Part shown: positions 10,214-22,519 of the stretch, one piece after another
Position numbering within the stretch: position 1 is the stretch's first letter
Layout: each line of letters opens with the position of its first letter
Source of the DNA: Phoenix dactylifera
Taxonomy: Eukaryota; Streptophyta; Magnoliopsida; Arecales; Arecaceae
Reading direction: 5' to 3'
Length of the DNA: 64,000 nucleotides
Assembly: GCF_009389715.1 (NCBI RefSeq)
Contig: NC_052399.1
Coordinates: forward strand, 27,227,146 to 27,291,145
Program-made: the position numbers and the translations under genes
Notes under the pieces: model-generated
Told to the model about the DNA's origin: nothing
Database searches by the model: none
What the model saw: the letters and a program-made list of their open reading frames with translations, nothing else

Positions 10214-11218
10214 ATGTCGTCCTCCGCCGCCCTTCCGCCGAACCAAAACAACCACGCCGGTGGCGCCGGCGGTGGAGAGGGCTGCGCCGCCTCATCCGGC
10301 GGCAGCGCTGCGGCCCATCAACAACCTCTGACCTTCTGGTGCCACGAGTGCGACATGAGCGTGACCCTCCTCCCCTCGTCCTCCCCTGCCCCTCCCCTTT
10401 GCCCCCAGTGCCGCAGCGACTTCCTTGAGGAGATGGAACTCCCCCCTTCCCCTCCTCCCCACCGCTCCAATACCCTAACTCTTTCCCTCTCCGACTCCGA
10501 CTCCGACATGCCCGACCTCGACCTCCTCACAGACTCACTCGACGACCCCCACCGCCGTCGCCGCGTCCCCGCCCAGGCCTACCTCCGCCGCCTCATTCAC
10601 CACCTCGCCGCCGGCGACGACCAGCCCCTCCCCATGCCCATCCCCCTCCGGGGCCCCTCCCCTGCCCCCAAATCCTCCATCGACGCCCTCCCCACCATCC
10701 AGATCTTCGACCCCTCCGTCTTCTGCGCTGTCTGCAAGGACGAGTTCCCCCTTCAATCTGACGCCCGCCAGCTCCCCTGTTCTCACTTCTACCACTCCGA
10801 CTGCATCGTCCCCTGGCTTTCCCTCCACAACTCCTGCCCTGTCTGCCGCTTCCGCCTTCCCGACGACTCCTCCTCCGCCGCCGCCGACCACCGCCGGCCC
10901 CGCATGTCGGTCCGGTTCGGGAGTTTCTTTGATGATGACGACGAGGATGATGGTAGCGGGGCCCTGGCTCTCCGGACCGCGCTCCAGCATATCAGGAGGA
11001 GGCACCGCCTGGTTCTGCCGGAGCGGCCCTCGGCGTCCGCGATGGTGGAGGCATCTCCCACCCAGATGGCGCAGGCTGAGACAGGGTCGGCCGGCCCGGC
11101 CACCAGCGGGGAGACGGTGTCCTCAGAGTGGCCCGTGGGAGGGGGGCTTGCGGGTGGAAGGGTGGATGATGAGGGGGATGCCGTGATGTCAGATATTAGG
11201 GAGGATTTGTTCGATTGA
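10214..11218 (+). CDS. RING-H2 E3 ubiquitin ligase with N-terminal zinc ribbon
   Basis: A single exon encodes 334 aa. RING-H2 enzymes recruit a ubiquitin-loaded E2 and transfer ubiquitin to substrates. The N-terminal ~40 residues are Gly/Ala/Ser-rich. A zinc ribbon follows (C43-x2-C46 ... C63-x2-C66, within FWCHECDMSV and PLCPQC). Next come an acidic Asp/Ser region and an Arg-rich helix (~114-131). The RING is C171-x2-C174-x14-C189-x-H191-x2-H194-x2-C197-x10-C208-x2-C211, with the E2-contacting Trp at 201; all eight zinc ligands are present. An acidic run (239-246) precedes an RRRHRLVLPERP block. No signal peptide or membrane span is seen, so a cytosolic or nuclear protein is likely. The architecture matches the plant RHC/RDUF (zinc_ribbon_9 plus RING) group; I cannot fix the exact member. 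The gene is very GC-rich in its first 700 bp, a common monocot gradient. Confidence 0.93.
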   Translation: MSSSAALPPNQNNHAGGAGGGEGCAASSGGSAAAHQQPLTFWCHECDMSVTLLPSSSPAPPLCPQCRSDFLEEMELPPSPPPHRSNTLTLSLSDSDSDMPDLDLLTDSLDDPHRRRRVPAQAYLRRLIHHLAAGDDQPLPMPIPLRGPSPAPKSSIDALPTIQIFDPSVFCAVCKDEFPLQSDARQLPCSHFYHSDCIVPWLSLHNSCPVCRFRLPDDSSSAAADHRRPRMSVRFGSFFDDDDEDDGSGALALRTALQHIRRRHRLVLPERPSASAMVEASPTQMAQAETGSAGPATSGETVSSEWPVGGGLAGGRVDDEGDAVMSDIREDLFD

Positions 11219-14200
11219 CTTGTGGATTGGGTTGGATTCTATGGGTTCAGTTAACTTCAGAACTTTCAGGTACAGTTGTTTTGATGCTTTTTTTTTTTTT
11301 TTTTAAATTTTAACTCCAATTACATGGTCCAGTACAATCAGTCATTCTACGTGACATGATGAGCTTTAGAAAGCTGTGATTTGGAGGTAAAGAGTAATGA
11401 GATCCAGTTAAATTGATTTTTTTTAGTCATTAGAAATTGCTATAAGATCTTCACTTCACAGTAATCCTGTTCACCTTAAAAATATGATAAGTTTATGGTG
11501 AAGGCAGAGTGAATTGTGATATGAAAATGATGAAGTCACGTGTTAGCTGTAATTTGATCCACTGAGTGCAGGTCTTTATTTTATAAGTTATTGCACTGAT
11601 CTAATGCTCCTTTGCTTTATTTTAATTCTACATTTTTTTTGCTTAAATATTTTGAAAACAGTATTGAAGAATTTGGAGGGATTCATTTGATGTTGAACCT
11701 TGGTAGCAAATAAATCCCTCCAATAAGCAGTGAGTGATTTAATTTATTGGACTGCAGTATCATACAGGAGATGCATCTTTGTGGTGTTGTGTACTGATCG
11801 GTTGAAGTATGTTGTAATTCAGGTCACTTTGACAGTTGAACTTTTGAAAGCTACCATGCAATCCTGAATATGGAGCTTTAGGCCAGTCTGATACCTCACC
11901 GTCATCACTTCGTCGAACTCATATAATGCTGCATATTTCCTGAAATCTCAATGGCATTCATCCATGCTGCTCCATTCTTGATAAAGATTGTAGCATTTGA
12001 TGAATAAAGACCATTGGTACTCGATGAAAGGAACTATCCTTCATAAGGACTTGCATCTCTATCCACACTAGTATGCTATATCTCCCAGGCTGTCTGTAGG
12101 ATTCTTGGGGGCAGCTTCATCACATGTATGTTGTGCTTGACAGTTTCGCAATAACGTAATGTACCTTCCTTCTTGGTTCCTAGTGAAATCCTCAATGCTT
12201 GAGACGAAACCCTAAAAGCTTCTCATGATTCATCTTCCATAGCTTTCTGAAACCTTGGCTTTCACCAAGTCTGTGTTATCTGCATATCATGTTTATTTGA
12301 GTTCATACATGGGACCAATACGGCAGACTATATGGCCTTCATGATAATAGACAACAAGTGTTTCTCCCAAAATTTGTAGCCTTGCAACTTCAAAATATTA
12401 TTCAACATTCAGAAGGCTATAGTCAACCCTGGGTTGACAGATTTGTTAGATTCATCCATTCAGAAGAAAACAGAGAATTTATGAATTTTTGCAAAACCGA
12501 ACTTTGTTGGACATTGGAACATCTAGATGGCACTAGTATTCCCAAAATAAGACTTAATAGGACTCCTCCGGTATGAAGACTCTTCTTTGCTCTTTCTTGG
12601 CGAAAATAACAATTTATATCTTTCCTAAAATAGCAAAATTTGTTTCTATAGAGACCCAGATAATAAGCCATCAAATTCTATTTGAAACACGATGCCAGTA
12701 ACTCTCGTTTACTGGCTTCATCTAGACCAAAAGCATGGCCTGTATACAGTCTTCCTGTTCAGAAAGGACTAAAAGCTTGCTAAAACATAGCCCCAAAATT
12801 TAATGTAGAAATCATAAGGATTTTGAAAGTACGTAACATTTTGGCAAAAGATTTATATTTCTAGGACCCCTACTAGGTTGGCTTAATAGAAGTGGGGAAA
12901 TGAAATGAGGATTAGCACTAATTGATAGAGGAAATGGGTCCATGAGGGAGGCATTGAAAAAAAGGAAGAGGAAGAGGCAGCTGTTGATGAGAAAGAGGAG
13001 AGGGCAAGGCTGCAAAGGGGAAAGGGTGAAAAGTAGAGAATAGAGAAGCAGGAGGTACTGAGATTATGTATTTAATGGTTCAAAATTTTGTCCTCATTTA
13101 CTTGCAATAATACACTAAGGTTTTAAGAATTGTTGAGTTGGTTTGTGCTGGTCTAGGTTTGGAATTCCAATCTTGTCGAGGCAACCCTACTACTAACTTG
13201 CTCATCCCTCTCTGTTAGCCTGAATCCAGCCTGTTTAATGAACATATTTGTTGAATTAGCCCTAATTAAGATTTGGGTGCTCTACCAAAACCAACTTATT
13301 GTATGTCAATTTTTAGTTGCATCCATGGGTCGTGCCCAGGGTTGCCAACCTTAGTCTAGTGAACATAGAGATTTACCATTTATTTTTTTATTGTGATTAG
13401 GCCTTCATGATCTAATTGCACATTTTTGTCTTGTAAATCTATTGATTTTTGTGAGTTATGCTTGGTCCAATCCTTGAAATTTTTGCTTCAGCAAAGGTAT
13501 ATGAGTAAGTTTTATTGTGGTTTGGTTGTACTTTCTTGTTCTCTTTGGTATGATGGTATCTTGTTAGTTATCTACCCCACATTGAAATTCTTGCCTGGAG
13601 TAGCTAGCCTTTTCAGGCTTTGATTGAGTGGGTTATAAGTTTTGTTTTTTGGTCATCTTAACGAGGAGTTAAAAATGAAGGATATGCTAATCATGAAAAT
13701 AGAATTCCTTATAAGATCATGGTCAGCCTTTTCCATTGACCTCAATGAGAAAAATGCAACTGGGGACATTTTTGGATAGCTGCTCTAGGAATTAGTCCAT
13801 GTGATTGGCCTAAGTGGGACATAACGATAGTATAATTGAGCAATAAGAGGACACCATATAGAAATGTAATTATCAACATGGGTGTACTGCTTGGTTTGAT
13901 GAACTGTGAGGTCATGTGGAAGGAATACCATATCTTGTAATGATCTGATGCGTGAAAGACATGGCGGCGTGCAAGAAGATTTCAAATGGTGGGTATGATG
14001 ATAAATTTTTTTTTCATATATTTAAAAAGCATTCATAAATCAGAATAGTTTGTCATAACAAAATATTGCATGCTTTAAAAATAACACAGGCAAATTCCAT
14101 TGTTTAGTCATCATTCAGATATATGCATTACAAGCCACCTTCCATGTGACAATATGAACATCACAATTCTAGAGTTAATTGTCCTTTATATATTCATCTA

Positions 14201-14317
14201 GGGAAGAGACCCCATACTGTAGAGGTATCTAGGAAGTATCTTTGGTGTTACTTGAGCTTTTTTTCTTTTTTTTTTTTTAAATTTTCAAAATATATGAATG
14301 TATTAAAAATAAGCATC
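11219..14317. other. 3' flank of the RING gene and intergenic sequence
   Basis: This holds the 3' UTR of the RING-H2 gene and then AT-rich DNA. CTTTCAGGTACAG at ~11264 resembles a splice donor, so a 3' UTR intron is possible but unproven. Open frames at 12358-12576 and 13426-13623 have no recognisable domain. Confidence 0.35.
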
Positions 14318-14322
14318 AATAC

Positions 14323-14732
14323 TGTGAGGATCGTGCTGGCATGTGTTTAGTCCCACATCAGTTGTGCACTAGGAAGATCTTAGGTATATAGGGCGAAGGA
14401 ACCCAATAAACTATTTTTGATTAGTCTTTTCTGAATGAGGTCCTGGGTTGTTACAAATGGTGCCAGAGCGACCATGGCTCATAACCCATATGAACTAAGG
14501 GACGCTACATCATGGGCCTTTTTAGGACTTATCATAAGTGGATCGTGGTCTTTATGATTGCATTGTTTTTGATATTGGGCCCTTAGCTTGACGAAGACGC
14601 TAAGGTTTTTATTGGGAGAGTATGTGAGGACCCATGCCAGCATGTGTTTAATTCTAGATCAGCCGTGCACTGCAAGGAATCTAAATAATAATTGTTGCTT
14701 AGGCTTGTTGGGTGAGGTCTTGAGTCGTTACA
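14323..14732 (+). mobile_element. TRIM element, degraded
   Basis: LTR1 (14323-14455) and LTR2 (14624-14732) both begin TGTGAGGAYC and end with GTTACA. LTR1 is followed after two bases by TGGTGCCAGAGC (14458-14469), a primer-binding site like the initiator-Met site. A purine tract (TTGGGAGAGTA) precedes LTR2. The LTRs carry the box TAGTCCCACATC (mutated in LTR2). This is the same family as 6240-6678, in opposite orientation. No clean target duplication is seen. Confidence 0.75.
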
Positions 14733-14743
14733 AAAGGATTTTA

Positions 14744-14942
14744 TGTAAGAACTCGTGCAAACATGTGCTTTGTCCTATAGTTGTGCATTGGGAAGATCTT
14801 AGATATTTATATAGGGCTAGGAACACACATAATAACTTTCTATTTGTAACAACCTATAATATCACCCATAAAGGCTAGCAAAAATCTTCCTGGTGCATAA
14901 CTAATGTGGGATTAAACACACACCCACATAGGTCCTCATAGA
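14744..14942. repeat. Two extra TRIM LTR pieces, head to head
   Basis: A plus-oriented LTR piece (14744 to ~14842, starting TGTAAGAACTCGTGC) runs directly into a minus-oriented LTR piece (~14846-14942, starting TGTAACAACC and ending GGTCCTCATAG). Both resemble the neighbouring TRIM. They imply nested insertion or inversion. Confidence 0.65.
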
Positions 14943-15117
14943 TACATATCTTAGGTGTTGCTTGGTTGCTAGGATTTATTTATTCATTTTCATAAATCAT
15001 GTTTTATTGGTAGATTTGATAAAATAGCTTTCATAATTCACGTATGCAAGTCCTGATCTTGTCTATTATTTTGTTTGCATGTACTTGTTAAAACAAGATT
15101 TAGATAGTGAGTAGTAA

Positions 15118-15299
15118 TCAAGGAATGCCGTATCGATCAATACTAGTGCATACTGACCATACAGTATCGGTCAATATTGGTACATGATACAAGGGGTGTA
15201 CGGAGTGTTGATAAGCCCAACCGCCTCCCATACCAAGTGTATTGATACAGTAATAGATTGGTATTGGTACGGGATCCGGTATTTAGACACATACCTTGA
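15118..15299. mobile_element. Small MITE with 6-bp flanking duplication
   Basis: The left end TCAAGGAATG and the right end CATACCTTGA form imperfect inverted termini (9 of 10 match). The element is flanked by a perfect TAGTAA at 15112-15117 and 15300-15305. The inside is rich in GGTAY-type repeats (GTATCGGTCAATATTGGTAC, GGTATTGGTACGGGATCCGG). It has no coding capacity. The superfamily is not assigned. Confidence 0.65.
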
Positions 15300-15305
15300 T
15301 AGTAA

Positions 15306-17340
15306 TATAATACTATTTTGTTATCTTGTATTATTACTAATTAAATTGAATATATGAAATATGAAATATGAATAAAATGTACAAATTGATAATCAAATAA
15401 TGTAACAAAACTTAATTAAATAGAAGGTTGTGTGATTGATTAGAGATACAATAATGCTATGAACTTAGTGTTTTTATAAACTAGAATGTAAATCTTATAA
15501 AGCCAACTATAAAAAAAGTAAAAAAGCAATATTTTGTACATAGTGTTGGTGATGAACATAGAGAAGCCCAATGCTCCGAGGTGATTGAAAAAGAAAAATG
15601 CCCATCATCCAACCAATGTTATGGTCCTAAAAAAAACCAAGAAAAACCATCCAAGTGACTAACAGAGTGAAGCATGTGTCTAGCAATAGAACCTCTGCAC
15701 AGCATTCAACAACAAAAGGTATACATCAAAAAGTGGAGGCAACAGTGAATCAAGGAAACAACTCCGTGAGGAGGGATGTTCTCTTGGAATCTAGCAACAA
15801 GAATGGAGACAAGCCTAATTAGGTGGTAATACAACAAAAACACCTTGAAGGGGAAGACAGCAATTCGCAAAAAGAGTTGGTTCCAAGGTACACAAAGGGC
15901 TTAGCATGATAGACGACTAAGCAAAAGAAAGTTCTATACAGGAAAGGGTTTGTCTACAGGTTAATACTGAGGGATTCTAGTTAGGGGTTATGAAAAAGGG
16001 CTTTTGGTGTCAAAAAATTAGAAGAAGAGGAAATATGAGGTGGAGGCGAAGACGTTTGAGCATATGGATGAGGTGAGTGAATCGACTAGTAGAAGATATG
16101 AGGGAATGTGGAAGAGGAGGATATGATCGTGCATGGAGGCATTCATACATGATGGGGGTCACTTGATCAATAAGTTGGGTTTTATGAGATCGCATTTTCT
16201 AAAATATATGGATCTGATAGTTTTTAATAAACCCCATTTTTTGAGTTTTTGAAAGACCAGGTAAACTAAAACTTGTTTTCTGGGATTTATTCAAACAACT
16301 GTTTGGGCAAAACCTGTTTCATGTTTTGTTAAAGGTACTAGTTTTGATAAAATTACAAAATTAAACAGTGCTTTAGCCATGTTCAACAATTATCGGTGTT
16401 CGATGCATATCGGATATGGGTGCAACATGCACAATTTGAAGGAGTCATGCTTCCTAAGGGACCTATAATAGGACATCAATCCATGCCTTATGACCCCCAC
16501 CTTGAGCAGTCGATTATATCATTATACTGATAAAGCTAAATGAGAAGTGAAGATGACAACCTGCATATCACGTGAGTTGTCAGGCATCTTGTCTGAAGTA
16601 AATCTGAGACCAGTTTCGGCAAAAAAAAAGAGAAAGAAAAGAACTTGAATTGACTTTACTTAATACTAGAATGATGGCTGGCTGGTAGTCTGGTTTCAGT
16701 TAGACAGTCACTTAATCTTCCAATAAGTAGTGTGTGCTGGGCTTTTTCTTTTTAGGAAAAAAGAGCTGCCTTTTGAGTGGATGCAGTTGCTTTCACACTT
16801 TTCTGATGAAGTCTAACGACATGGCGGATTCTTTTAACATTCTTCCCACCTTTTGTTAAAGGAGGTTTTGTTGCTGTTTTCTTTTATTAATTTCTTTCAT
16901 TACATGCAACATACAAGGTTGGAACAAGAAATATAGAGAACGTGCATGGAAAGTTTCTCATTTATAAGTTGCTTTAGTTTTGGATGGTGAGACCTCTTGC
17001 TAGGTAACCACCATTCATGAGCACAGTTCATTCGGTTACCCATCCCTTTAATTAAGTATATATGCAATCCAGACTAAAGTGGCTATCCACCTGAGATGAT
17101 TCCAATGACCACCGAGGAAGAACCCTAGTTGTCTTTGGCATTTTCAATTTCTTCACAATGTCTTCTATTATATAAGGATACAATCACTTCTGCTCCATGT
17201 TTTAGTCCTAGAGATTCTGGCAATTCAGGTGCACAGTGAATCCAAGGCATTTCAAAGTAGAAGAGCGAAGATTAAGTTAGTTATTCACATATTGGTAATA
17301 GCTTCTGACTTTATAATACATCAGCATACATGCAATTGGC
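15306..17340. other. Intergenic sequence, possible retroelement debris
   Basis: The stretch 15550-15980 is purine-rich and reads like decayed gag/ORF1-type sequence of a retroelement, but it is broken by stops. I cannot assign a family. The rest shows nothing I can support. Confidence 0.3.
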
Positions 17341-17344
17341 ACTA

Positions 17345-18325
17345 GATTTTGGAACTAAACAGGGCCTAGTCAGGTTTTTGTGTAGCTTGGGCTCGGCTGG
17401 CCTGGAAGAATTTTTGAGCTTCGAGCAGTCCAAGGCTTGATTTTTTTTTACAGCACGCGTCCCAAGCCTGACCTGACCTTGAATCTGAACCTGGGAACCC
17501 AAACAGGCTCGACCTAAATGGAGCTTAAGCAGGCCGGACCCGAGCCCAAGCTCCTCCATATCTTCTGTGAGTGACTGCATCAAAGTGTGTAGCCTCGGTG
17601 CTGGAGGGTGAGATTCACCCACCACGATAGTTGTAGATCTTGGATGCAAGGTCGAAGTTTTAGCAAGATTGGGATCTTGGCCGCTGGCTTCTCGGTGGCG
17701 AGGAAGGTCCTAATGGTCGGGGTCGGAGGAGGAGAGGGAGAGTCAGGAGGAGATGGACACTAATTCAAAGTCCGAGTCCCACTAACTCAAAGTCCGAGTC
17801 ACAGAGCAATGGGAGGCTTAGGGATGAGTTGGTTGGCAGCATTCTATGGTTTTGGCGGAGTAAATACTTAGGAAATTTGAGGTTAGGGTTCTTGGAAGTG
17901 GCAACAATGGCAGTGGCCGTGGGTTTCCTTGAGATAGAGTAGCCATGTCCATTGGCTGGAACACTTGGGCTCTGCCATGACTTCAGCCACTTCGATGACA
18001 ATGATGGCTAGGAGGAGATGGAGGTAGAGAGGAAGAGAGTGGGGTGGGGATTGGCGGTAGGAGGGAGGGGAGGGAGGGCTATGGGATAGGAGGTGTGAAG
18101 AGGGGATGACGGCATGTGGTGGGGGGTTAAGGGTGGGGGATGGGGGATTAAGAGGGTTAGTGTTAGGGGCAGTCCATGCTAGGCCAGGTCTAAGTCGGGC
18201 TTTGGGCCGGGCCTCATTTTTATTTGTTCTCCACTACCTGGGTCTGAATCCCAGCTTGAACTCTCTTTGGGCTAGGCCCATAACCCACCCCTCTCGGCCT
18301 GAGCCCGTTTCCAACCCTAATAAGT
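17345..18325. mobile_element. Possible hAT-like non-autonomous element
   Basis: Both edges are rich in GGGCTCGG/GGCCGGGCC-type words (17370-17540 and 18170-18310). The right end GGTTTCCAACCCTAA-type sequence mirrors the left TTTTGGAACTAAACAGGGCC only loosely. The middle is G-rich and non-coding. The boundaries are approximate. Confidence 0.3.
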
Positions 18326-18329
18326 ATTT

Positions 18330-20470
18330 GACTGCTTGACCCAATATCAATGTTTGTTGGACATGTGGCACAAATATCATGTCCAAGTGTCTGTACAATT
18401 TGGACATGTGAATCTTCAAAAGATCAATTTGTTAGAGCCTGCAAAAACTTCACTTATTTTAACTTGAAAACTTCTTAGGTGTGACTTCCAAGAGTCATAT
18501 CTTACTGTGATGATATCATGGTTTGTTGATTTAAAGTATCACACTGAATAACATGAATTGTGTATACCAACATGGTACGGTATGGGATGGAGATTGCGAA
18601 CTTTGTTTTGAAAACCCAATTTGAATTGTCTAGGTAACGCTGCCTAGTATCATCTAGCTCTCTATGCTCCCACTTGTTCAGTCTTCCTTTCAGAAGGTCA
18701 ACACTGCCAGAATATCTTGCACTTGATGATCAATCTTCTGTCTTCATGCCTAAGAAGCCCTCGATTGTACAGTATGTGCATTGTTAGCGAACAAGGGTAT
18801 GAAAGTAGAGGAACGCTTCCTTTATTAGGATGCTTGAGCATATCACTCCGTTAGCTGGATCATGCTACAGCGCTATATGCCGAATTTTTGTTGTTGCCAA
18901 ATAGACAAGGAAGCTGCTTTTATCAGGATTTTGGGCACATCATGTGGTTGTCTAAGTCTGCTACCAGGATTCTGTCCAATTTATTGTTGATAAAATAGAC
19001 AAAAATGGTTTGATATTTGAGTGGCTGCTTCCTACTCTGTGTTTTTATTCTGACACGTTTATTAGTCCTACGAATGATTTGCATGTCTTTTGACTGCTCC
19101 AGATTATTGTTTTCCTGTGATATATTGAAAGTTTGAAACTGTGACTTTGATGAATTTTAACTGTTTTTCAATTCTTATTTGATGACCTCTACCAGTCATT
19201 TTATCAGCCTTTCTGCTGTGGTCCTAAGATTTTGTGCATAGTTTTCTTTTTTTGCAGCTTATGTATTGTAGCTGTTACCAGAAATCCGTCAGGAACCGCA
19301 GAGATTTGCCCTTTGGGATATGCTTGGATGATTGCAGTCTGCAACTCTGGCTTGTAGTAATGTTATAATTTTATGCGTTTATTTCCTTAGTGCATAGACT
19401 GAAGACCTCACTTTCCACAATAATGGTACCGTTGCCCCTTGTACATTTATTAAACTTCTTTTTCCTAAGTAATAGGTATTTGTGTGATTTTGTTTCCCCT
19501 TTCGGTTGATTGATGTTCTGTAATTGAACTTATTTGCCCATTTTGTTTCATGTTTGTGAATACTGAATAAAAGTTCTATAAATAATGATAGTAGATTGTA
19601 ACTTCTAGCATGGATTACAGCAAGGATGACAACTTTCTCAGATGTTGAAAGGTGATGCTGGAGAAATTTTCAGGACTGAGGTCATGTATGGATCAGTTTG
19701 AATTTTTTTGTTCCTTAAACTGGTCGCTTTGAAATGTTTGTTTGCAGTAGTTTACCAGCATGAATTACAACTTTGCTTGATGCACTTAGCGAGAAGATGG
19801 GAAGAGCCATTGAAGAGTGCAATAAAGGCTCCTGGTTTGATCTGTGGGCAAGACATACCTCATCTCGGTATGAGAATCTACCCTTTCTTATGTCTGCTTG
19901 GATATATTAAGCGGACAGAAAATAAAGGAGAAAGGAGAGAAGATCACTTCCAAACAAGGGAAAAGAAGAAGGTAGAGGAGAACCTTGGACAAGAGGGAAA
20001 AGAAAGAAGTTTAATAGGAAGAGGAACTTTTGAAGAGATTGAAACAAGGGAAAAGAAGGAAGAGGAGAACATTGGACATCAGGTAAAAGAAAAGAGAAAA
20101 ATGGGAAGGGGAGCTTCTTAAGAGAGTACAATAGAGGGTTGGGATACGGGGCACTACTCTCCATTTGCCTCACTTAGACTAGCCAAATATAAGACTTTAA
20201 TTCCCTTTTCTTATCCCCTTAATAAATTTAATGAAATAAGGGAATGTAGCTTAATTTTGTCTTCTCTTCCTAATGAAAACAAGTGATTATTTTTTCTTCT
20301 CTCCTCTCCTGCTGCCTCCATTTTTATATCTTCATTTATTATTTTATTTTATTTGATTTATATTTTTTTTCTCCACGTAGGTTGAAATCCAAGTCTCTTT
20401 AGACTTGCGGAACCAAGTTACTAAGAAACGACATTCTGGAAGGAGGGTTAATGCCTTTCAAAATTTTGGT
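18330..20470. other. Intergenic sequence with a purine-rich two-copy repeat
   Basis: No supported gene is present. At ~19954-20036 and ~20043-20118 a purine-rich unit (around GGGAAAAGAAG and GAGGAGAAC) is repeated with a period near 89 bp. It keeps a frame open at 19708-20121 that looks like low-complexity Lys/Glu rather than a protein. Confidence 0.35.
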
Positions 20471-20477
20471 ACCATTC

Positions 20478-22500
20478 TTCTTCTTCTTCTTCGTTTCTTT
20501 TTTTTTCCTTTTTCTTTTTTTTTGTTTTGCTTGCTTGCTTGCTACAATAGATGATTCATACGCTTTTAATGTAAATGCATCCAAAAAAGTTAAGAGATAA
20601 CAAGTCTCGGAGTGTTCTAGACAACTAGCCCCCTGTCCTTCCACTGACTTTCTTTTCTGAGGACTCTCATACAAGACGCATTGCCCTTTCACCAACCCAA
20701 AGGGCTCCTCTAGAGTAGTCAGCCACAAGGCTATCTAATCTATAGCTCTATTGGCTTTTTTGTAAACATGCTTAACTTGGAAGGCGATGTTTTCACATAC
20801 TATAGCTCGAATATTGCAGAGTAAAGAGTGGCGGATACTCATGCCGTCAGTGCCTCCTGTATCTAGCCGATTACCGTAGCCAAGTTACCCTCGAGCGGGA
20901 CTGCGCTGGCTTGCATAGCACACTGGGCTTAGCACAGACTAGCCCAAGCTGCCCTCAGCTCAGCCCGTAGAATAGCTATGTCAAAGATTTGGCATCCACC
21001 AGCAACAACCATCTTGGAGTCTGGGCCTCGGATGATGAAACTTGCACCATCCCTCCTGCCACCTTCTAGCACACATCCGTCGAAGTTGACCTTCAGAAAG
21101 CTCAGGAGTGGGGTTTTCCAAATGAAAAATACCGTCCGTGGCGCTATAAGAGCAGATGTAGAGCTCCATATGTCTTGAGAAATCTAAGGCCTGTCTGATT
21201 GACTTGCATGGGTATATGCATGTATCTAGGCTCGCTCCACGATGAACCTAGGTGTAGGGCTGCTCTCTCCAAAAATTCAGGCATTCTTAGCCAGCCCGAT
21301 ATGGTAAGCAGTATAAGTCGCCACAGTGGCCACATATCGAGTGTGAGGGGTGGTGGCCCACCGTCTGAGTGCCTGAGTGAAGGAGCCCGACTGGCACTGA
21401 GCGTCCGACGGGATGTTGATGAGCCTCCAGACCCTCCTAGTTTGCTTGCACTAAAATAGAGCGTGGTCTACGGTCTCCTCCACCTGGCACCCTGGGCACT
21501 AATGTTGGATGCCCACTCTCCACCCGCTTAGCACCGATCTCGTTGGCAATCGGCCCCAAACCACCTTTCAGAGGAACATGGCAACCCTCAGGGTGAAGAT
21601 CAAACCTTCAGATCCAAGCATAGTCCTACCTCGAATGCTGCTCACTCTGAAGGAGACCATAAATGTCTCACTGTGACTCTGGGGATGCAAGACATACACC
21701 AAACCCTCACATCCGGACTAGCACTCTTCGAAGCTGGCAGCAATCGGACTCTCTCTGCGAGGTGCTTCCTAAATAGATAGCGATTCGGCTAGTGTCCCAC
21801 TCCACCTCTAAGGGTGTTGAAGATCGCAAACTCGAAGTACGCTCACGACCTCAACGTTCACCATAGTCGGCCAGAGTCTTATCGGAAGAGTATCCACCGA
21901 AGGGTCTACTACATACACACTGCACTCATCGCCGATCAGCCATCTGGTGTTAGCCAAGACAGTGGCACATACCTACAGATCTCCTGCCAGAGGAAGGAGC
22001 ATCTCCGGCCACTCTGAGCTGCCTCACCTGTCGTCATCGGTCTATAGCAGGCAGTCATCACCTGACTCTAGAAGCACGTGGCTCAAGTACCAGTCTTACG
22101 GCATGCCGAGCAATCAACGCTTCTCTCCTTATAAGAAGAGGCTGGACATTCAACCCTCTCTCGAGAGTCAGCTAGCAGATTGTCTCCCATGCCAATAGAT
22201 GCATCCCATGACCGCCGCCATAAGAGCCCCACATGCAGTATTGAAGAAGCCGTTCAATCCTCATTAACACATTCTTCAGGACGATTGTGTTGGACATGAT
22301 ATACCGGTATGGAGCTCAGGACCGACCTTACCAGCATTAGCCTACTCATCATGGATAACGAGGCCGCTCTCCAGCCCTCCAACCGCTCCTAGATGCGCTG
22401 CACTATGTTGGGGTACTCCGAGAGCCCCAGTCTCCTCTTCGTAACAGGAATACCCAAATAACTCCATAGCCTCTCTTGCTTCCTCATGCCAAGGACTCCC
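20478..22500 (-). mobile_element. LINE 3' end: RT thumb, zf-RVT and RNase H remnants
   Basis: The minus strand, in several frames, reads in order as a plant L1-type ORF2 C-terminus. SYLGIPVTKRRLGL near 22450 is the RT thumb. A zf-RVT region follows (FTLRVAMFLWKV near 21590; VWRLINIPS near 21430). Then comes an RNase H domain starting KVNFDG near 21090 and a final segment with NRAIDRLDSLVADYS and FFGC just before an A-rich tail (20500-20535 on the plus strand as T-runs). Stops and frameshifts interrupt it, so it is dead. The 5' part is missing, as is usual for LINE insertions. Confidence 0.75.
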
Positions 22501-22519
22501 TGATAACCTGCTTCTCCGA

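Noticed and set aside
10318..11186. Antisense and offset frames over the RING-H2 gene
   Set aside because: Low-complexity Gly/Arg/Val translations produced by GC-rich coding sequence; no domains.
19708..20121. A 137-codon Lys/Glu-rich frame
   Set aside because: Openness comes from a purine-rich two-copy repeat; no recognisable domain or promoter.
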